From assembly GCF_001704415.2 (NCBI RefSeq), contig NC_030813.1:14526001-14590000 (forward strand): 64,000 nt of DNA, written 5' to 3'. Shown here in pieces: positions 58,640-64,000 of this stretch. Numbering within the stretch: position 1 is the first letter of the stretch; each line of letters opens with the position of its first letter. A program made the translations under genes and the position numbers. The notes beneath the pieces are model-generated. The model was not told where the DNA came from. It made no database searches and saw only the letters and a list, made by a program, of their open reading frames with translations. Origin of the DNA: Capra hircus (lineage: Eukaryota > Chordata > Mammalia > Artiodactyla > Bovidae).

Positions 58640-58998
58640 AAAATTGCTTTACAAATTTGTGCTAGTTTCCGTTTGCAAGGAAGTGAGTCAGTAGATGTAT
58701 ATATATATATATATCCCCTTCTCACTCTTGAACCTGCCTTGTACCCCCACATCCCGCCCTTCTAGGTCACCACCGAGCACCAAGCTGAGCTTTGTGCTAG
58801 CCAGCACGTTCCCACTAGCTACCTTACACACAGGAGTGAATGACGTCAGTCCTAATCTACCAGTTCATTCCACATTTCCGCTGCCCCACTGTGTCTACAT
58901 GTCCCTTCTCCTTGTCTGTGTCTCTATTCCTGCCCTGTAAATAGGTTCATCTGCACTATATTTTTTATGTTCCACATATATGTGTTGATATTTGGCTT
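58640..58998 (-). mobile_element. Artiodactyl L1 3' UTR fragment
   Basis: Minus strand: 'aattgctttacaaatttgtg', a TA microsatellite at 58698-58714, 'ccgagcaccaagctgagctt', 'cacgttcccactagctacct', 'tctctattcctgccctgtaa', 'ttccacatatatgtgttgat'. The C-rich block resembles the L1_BT UTR at 25080 but belongs to an older, different L1 subfamily. Confidence 0.7.
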
Positions 58999-59526
58999 AT
59001 AAAATTAATAGATTTATTTTATTTAGGCAAATTTATTAATTCTTTTCCTTTACACCTAATACTATAAGTGCATGCTTGGACATTCTTTTTCCAATATAAT
59101 GCAGAAAATATTGTGGTTTTATTTTATGCTTTTAAATATCAATCTTGTTAATATTAACATTGGTATTTTCTTAGAATTATTGTTATGACTTTATTTTAAG
59201 CAATAGTTATCTTGTTGTCTCCATATCATTTACCTAATGCTTAACAAATCTTTCTTTTAAATATTTTGAGAGGTCATCTTCACAACTTCTAAAATTGAAT
59301 GTATTTTTACATTTAATGGACTTTATAGTTTATTGTTTTGATTTGTGTGCTTTTACCTATGACAAAACATCTACATAAAATACTATTTATAGTTTGAAGA
59401 TGACAGAGAGAATTGCATCTAGGATTGGCTAGAAATTAAAGCGCAATGCTTTAAAATTGATATCAGCAACCATCCTTGTGTTGAACCTGACCGAAGCTTC
59501 CAGACATGATTAAAAGGATCATATAT
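58999..59526. other. AT-rich, no recognised feature
   Basis: Strongly AT-rich; no family signature. Confidence 0.45.
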
Positions 59527-59883
59527 GTGTTGGAGAAGATTCTTGAGAGTCCCTTGGACTGCAAGATCCAACCAATCCATCCTAAAGGAGATCAGTCATG
59601 GGTGTTCATTGGAAGGAATGATGTTGAAGCTGAAACTCAATACTTTGGCCACCTGAGGCGAAGAGCTGACTCATTTGAAAAGACCCTGATGCTGGGAAAG
59701 ATTGAGGGCAGGAGGAGAAGGGGACGACAGAGGGTGAAATGGTTGGATGGCATCACCGACTCAATGGACATGGGTTTGGGTGGACTCCGGGAGTTGGTGA
59801 TGGACAGGGAGGCCTGGCATGCTGCGATTCATGGGGTCGCAAAGAGTTGGACACGACTGAGTGACTGAACTGAACTGAACTGA
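59527..59883 (+). mobile_element. BovB 3' end, 357 bases
   Basis: 5'-truncated at the 'gtgttggagaagattcttg' block and ending in four ACTGA-type units. About 113 codons remain open to the natural stop at 59866-59868 (RVPWT-type region through GGRRRRGRQR-type arginine tail and WTRLSD). A local shift near 59565 changes the SNQSIL segment. Confidence 0.93.
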
Positions 59884-61149
59884 TGATTAACTAACACAAA
59901 AAAGAGAATCTAAAGTCATGCTTCTCCTACAACTTTTTAACAGCAATGTGACCCTAAGAGACTAGAGTCAGCATGTTAATGCTAGTTGATAAGTAGGAAA
60001 ACTTTCCTGTGGGCCTTCTACTGTCTTGATTCAGCCAAGAAACATAGGTAGATCCAACACCTGGTTAGAACTTTGCTCCACAAACCGAATAAAACAACAA
60101 CAATAAAAATATCCCTAGTTTGTGTTTTTTATATCACAGATGTGATTGCAATCCTAAGAGCAATATTGACTAGGTCATAGTATGGATAGATATCATCATG
60201 TCTCAAAATGAACATAAGTAATATTTTAAACTCCAGTGATCTAGAATAATGCATGAATCTTTGCTACTGCTTCTCAGGAAAGGCAGATGGATATAAAATA
60301 AAGATAATAAAAATAATAGAGATTAAATATACTTCCATACATATATAAAAATTTCACTTATATTTTAAATATATGGAGAATATAAGAAGGATAAAAATTA
60401 ACAAGCAATATTTTACTGAAAGGACTTGTTTTGCCACTGCTAACAGAAGTATATTGCATGCTGAGTGATAAGTATACACAGTTCTGTATTTCATTATGTG
60501 ATTACAAGTGCTAAATGCATATGAGTTCTATGACCAAAAATTTTAAAGTTAAATAGAACATATTTAGAAGTGGAATATGAGAATGCTATTATAAGCCCTC
60601 TGGAATCAGCAATTAGGAGGAGAAAATCTTTGCTTGTCTCAAAATATTCTCTGGTACCATCAGAAAGAGAATGCTGAGAGAAGAGGCACCTTTTGTCTGA
60701 CAATCTAAGAACATCCCCTCATTGTCCCATTCATTTTTATAAAATATTCCTTTTTGTGAAACAAGAGAGCAGATATTGCCCTATTTAAATCCCATTTTAA
60801 ACTACAGAATTAGATTTATGTTCCCTACAGAAGGATAATTGAAAAGTATTCCAAATTAGCTCTCTAGGAAATGTCTGTAAATTGGTGAAAAAGAACAACC
60901 CATTGGTTCTATGTGCAATAATTCTTACTGTACACATTCTTACAGTTATTTAGTTTATTCACCTATTCATATATCTATTTAACAATCACTGTGGAGCTGT
61001 AGGTATATAAGCTGGACAAAGCTTTGGATCTATTAAACACCTTTAGATTCAGAACTACTCTGCAAGAGTTTAACAGTTTAGTGACCATCAAATGAAACGG
61101 TTTAGTAACAGATAATAGGCTAACTAAGCACAGAAAATGGAAGAATCAA
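59884..61149. other. 1.27 kb with no recognised feature
   Basis: AT-rich unique-looking DNA. Confidence 0.45.
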
Positions 61150-61748
61150 CACTCCTTAGTGGAGGTGATGGAATTCCAGCTGAGCTATTTCAAATCCTAA
61201 AAGATGATGCTGTGAAAGTGCTGCACCCAATATGACAGCAAATTTGGAAAACTCAACAGTGGCAACAGAACTGGAAAAGGTCAGTTTTCAATCCAATCCC
61301 AAAGAAAGGCAATGCCAAAGAATGTTCAAACTACGACGTAGTTGTACCTATCTCACATGCTAACAAAGTAATGCTCAAAAGTCTCCAAGCTAGGCTTCTA
61401 CATGGACCAAGAACTTTGAGATATTCAAGCTGGACTTACCAATGACAGAGGAACCAGAGATCAAATTGCCAACATCTGTTGGATCATAGAAAAAACTAGA
61501 GAATTTCAGAAAAGTGTTTCATTGACTACACTAAAGTCTTTGACTGTGTGGGTCACAACAAACTGTGGAAAATTCTTAAAGAGTTGGGGCTACCAGACCA
61601 CCTTATCTGCCTTCTGAGAAACCTGTATGCAGGTCAAGAAGCAACAGTTAGAACTGGATGGAACAACGGACTCCTTCCAAATTGGAAAAGGAGAACGTCA
61701 AGGCTATATATTGTCATCCAGCTTATTTAACTTATATACAGAATGTGT
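61150..61748 (+). mobile_element. BovB reverse transcriptase part, before nested SINE
   Basis: Starts at 'agtggaggtgatggaattcc' and covers the fingers region ('cccaaagaaaggcaatgcca') and the start of the palm ('tatgcaggtcaagaagcaac', 'tatattgtcatccagcttat'). About 24 bases of the usual sequence are missing near 61513 ('cagaaaagtgtttcattgac'). Confidence 0.92.
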
Positions 61749-61948
61749 GTGTGTGTGTTAGTTGCTCAGTTGTGCCCGACTCTTTGTGACCCCATGGACT
61801 GCAATCCACCAGGTTCCTCTGTCCATGAGATTTTCCAGGCAAGGATACTGGAGTGGGTTGCCATTTCCTTCTCCAGGGGATCTTCCCAACCCAGGGGTCG
61901 AACTCAGGTCTCCTGCACTGCAGGCAAATTCTTTACCGACTGAGCTAC
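61749..61948 (-). mobile_element. Bov-tA SINE nested in BovB
   Basis: Minus strand: (TG)n, 'ttagttgctcagttgtgccc', 'ccccatggactgcaatccac', B box complement 'aggggtcgaactcagg', and a head cut at 'accgactgagctac'. BovB sequence flanks both sides and is collinear across the insertion. Confidence 0.92.
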
Positions 61949-62847
61949 AACATCATGCAAAATACCGGGCTGAATGAAACACAAACTGGAATCAAGATTG
62001 CTGGGAGAAATATCAATAACCTCAGATATGCAGATGACACCACCCTTATGGCAGAAAGTGAAGAAGAACTAAAGAGCCTCTTGATGAAAGTGAAAGAAAA
62101 GAGTGAGAAGCTGGCTTAAAATTCAACAGTCACAAAATGGAGATCATGGCATCTGGTCCCATCACTTCATGGCAAATAGATGGGGAAACAATGGAAACCA
62201 TAACATACTTTATTTTCTTGGGCTCCAAAATCCTTGCAGATGATGACTGCAGCCATGAAATTCAAAGATGCTTGCTCCTTGGAAGAAAAGCTATGACCAA
62301 CCTAGACAGCATATTAAAAAGCAGAGACATTACTTTGCTGACAAATGTAATTAAACCCTTCCTCAGTTCAGTTCAGTTCAGTTCAGTTCAGTTTAGTAGC
62401 TATAATGTTTCCAGTAGTCATGTATGGACATGAGAGTTGGACCATAAAGAAAGTTGAGCACCAAAGAATTGATGCTTTTGAACTGTGGTGTTGGAAAAGA
62501 CTCTTAAGAGTCCCTTGGACTGCCAAAAGATCAAACTAGTCAATCCTAAAGGAAATTATTCTGAATATTCATTGGAAGGACTAATGCTGAAGCTGAAACT
62601 CCAGTACGTTGACCACCTGATGCGAAGAACTGACTCACTGGAAAAGACCCTGATGCTTGGCAAGATTGAAGGCAAGAGGAAAAGGGGACGACAGAGGATG
62701 AGATGGTTGGATGGCATCACCAACTCGATGGACGTGAGTTTGAGCAAGCTCCGGGAGTAGGTGATGGACAGGGAATCCTGGTGGGCTGCAGTCTATGGGT
62801 TTGCAAAGAGTCAGACAAAACTGAGCTACTGAACTGAACTGACTGAA
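61949..62847 (+). mobile_element. BovB 3' part with inverted internal insert
   Basis: Resumes at 'catcatgcaaaataccgggc', with RYADDTTLMAESEEELKSLL at about 62025-62085, and continues to the tail at 62828-62847. At 62348-62398 the usual dozen bases between 'gacaaatgt' and 'agctat' are replaced by about 51 bases that are an inverted copy of this element's own 3' terminus and 3' flank. The frame is also broken near 62105 and 62540. Confidence 0.92.
62347..62400 (-). repeat. Inverted copy of the BovB 3' junction
   Basis: gtaattaaacccttcctc at 62347-62364 is the exact complement of gaggaagggtttaattac at 62850-62867, the DNA just outside the element. It is followed by about six TTCAG units and 'gtagct', the complement of the terminal 'agctactgaactgaactgac' at 62825-62844. 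The pair forms an inverted repeat with a loop of about 425 bases. Confidence 0.9.
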
Positions 62848-62867
62848 TTGAGGAAGGGTTTAATTAC

Positions 62868-63539
62868 AAAGGGTCTTTTAACCAAAATGATCAGGGCTTT
62901 GTATCCTAATTGTATTGCTAAACAGCTGTGTGATTGAGAGCTTTGACAATCAACTTACTCCTCTTTAAAGTGTATCTTTAGTAATAACTACCAGATAGGA
63001 GGGACTATGTGGGTGGATTATGCAGAAAAGATGAAGTCTTGAGCAAAGTCTCCATCACATACTATGAGTGAAAGCTCTTTTTATCAATGGAGGCTGTCCT
63101 CAATTTCCATTCATGCAACTTTGACAACCCAACTGCCTTTCAAGCATCTAAGTGAAGCGTTCATACTAAGCCTATTAGTGGCACAGCACACCATACACAA
63201 TCCATTTATATATTCTTACCATCTTTGTGTGTTCAATGGAGTTTGATAAATTTTTTGACTATTTAAATTGCAAGTTTCTTTTACTTTCTTATAAAAATGT
63301 TTAAACATGGGGAAGAAAATGAAAGTGTGAGAAAGGCACTAGTTATAGGAAGCCTAGTTCTCATAAAATTATTTTCAGGCAAATTTGGGAATCATTAAGA
63401 ATGACAAAGAAGTGGATCATTAATCTTCAACTGAAACCCTTTCTTCAAATTTCATATCTTGTAAATATGTTAAGAATGCATCATAAGCCATAGGAAACTA
63501 CCTGTCATATCAGGAGGAATTAAAGATGATTCTATTTTT
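62868..63539. other. No recognised feature
   Basis: Unique-looking DNA. Confidence 0.45.
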
Positions 63540-63695
63540 ATTTATCCTTTCAAATAACCAGCTTTTGGCTTTGTTGATTCCTGCGATGGTCTCTTTTGTT
63601 TCTTTTGCATTTATTTCTGTGCTAATTTTCAAGATTTCTTTCCTTCTACTAACCCTGGGGTTCTTCATTTCTTCCTTTTCTAGTTGCTTTAGGTG
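63540..63695 (-). mobile_element. L1 ORF2 fragment
   Basis: The complement reads INKAKSWLFE-type ORF2 sequence from 'aataaccagcttttggcttt', followed by 'ctaaccctggggttcttcat' and 'ttctagttgctttaggtgt'. The sequence is clean, so this is a young bovine-type L1, cut at 63695 by a BovB. Confidence 0.85.
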
Positions 63696-64000
63696 TTCAG
63701 TTCAGTTCAGTTCAGTCACTCAGTTGTGTCCGACTCTTTGCGACCCCATGAATTACAGCACGCCAGGCCTCCCTATCCATCACCATCTCCCGGAGTTCAC
63801 CCACACTCACGACCAAGGAGTCAGTGATGCCATCCAGCCATCTCATCCTCTGTTGTCCCCTTTCCCTCCTGCCCCCAATCCCTCCAGCATCAAAGTCTTT
63901 TCCAATGAGTCAACTCTTCACATGAGGTGGCCAAAGTACTGGAGTTTCAGCTTTAGCATCATTTCTTCCAAAGAAATCCCAGGGCTGATCTCCTTCAGAA
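63696..64000 (-). mobile_element. BovB 3' end, runs off the right edge
   Basis: Begins with TTCAG units, then 'tcactcagttgtgtccgact' and the arginine-tail region, to 'ctgatctccttcagaa' at the window edge. It sits inside the L1, so it is the younger of the two. Confidence 0.93.

Noticed and set aside
58698..58714. TA run as a promoter TATA box
   Set aside because: It is a short TA microsatellite inside an old L1 3' UTR.
1..64000. Endogenous retrovirus or LTR element
   Set aside because: I saw no LTR pair, primer-binding site, polypurine tract or gag/pol/env motif. All reverse transcriptase sequence belongs to BovB or L1.
1..64000. Prokaryotic gene cluster, operon or defence system
   Set aside because: The sequence is mammalian non-coding DNA. 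There are no ribosome-binding sites with packed frames, and open frames are short or retrotransposon-derived.

Overview
The window looks like ruminant (bovid) nuclear DNA. It is AT-rich, has no long spliced-gene signature, and is packed with repeats that together occur in ruminants: BovB (an RTE-type LINE whose 3' end is a tandem of the pentamer ACTGA), tRNA-headed Bov-tA SINEs, one Bov-A2 dimer, the young cattle-type L1 (L1_BT-like) and cetartiodactyl CHR SINEs. Older mammalian L1M, L2 and MIR pieces lie beneath them. Family names come from recognising the sequences, not from a search. Species cannot be fixed from the sequence; cattle, a close relative, sheep or goat all fit.

Layout. 1-4650: two BovB 3' ends, an old L2, a tandem Bov-tA pair and a single Bov-tA. 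4650-9450: no recognised repeat. 9450-16250: an L1 with an inverted 5' part, a CHR SINE, a BovB with an inverted 5' part bounded by a perfect 12-base target repeat, a Bov-tA, and a three-layer nest (BovB containing L1 containing SINE). 16250-24250: AT-rich DNA, old L1M pieces, several SINEs, and an L1MA-like element cut by a BovB. 24950-28000: a young L1_BT-like copy on the minus strand that appears internally deleted, cut by a BovB and followed by a second BovB in inverted orientation. 28000-42840: one BovB, a BovB/Bov-A2 composite, many Bov-tA copies and several microsatellites. 42840-53150: about 10 kb with only ancient MIR and L2 pieces and no lineage-specific insertion seen. 53160-64000: six BovB pieces (one without its 3' end, one with an internal deletion, one carrying an inverted copy of its own 3' end), more L1 pieces, and a BovB running off the right edge.

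Coding content. I find no intact host gene. All convincing protein similarity is retrotransposon debris: BovB endonuclease, reverse transcriptase and C-terminal regions, and the L1 ORF2 C-terminus, nearly all broken by stops, shifts or truncation. One 312-base segment (46724-47035) has plausible splice sites and an open frame but no recognised protein family.

I found no sign of an undescribed biological system. The value of the window is as a record of retrotransposon integration: target-site duplications, twin-primed inversions, nested order of insertion, internal deletions with microhomology, and a fold-back duplication, set against an insertion-poor interval that may hold regulatory DNA.
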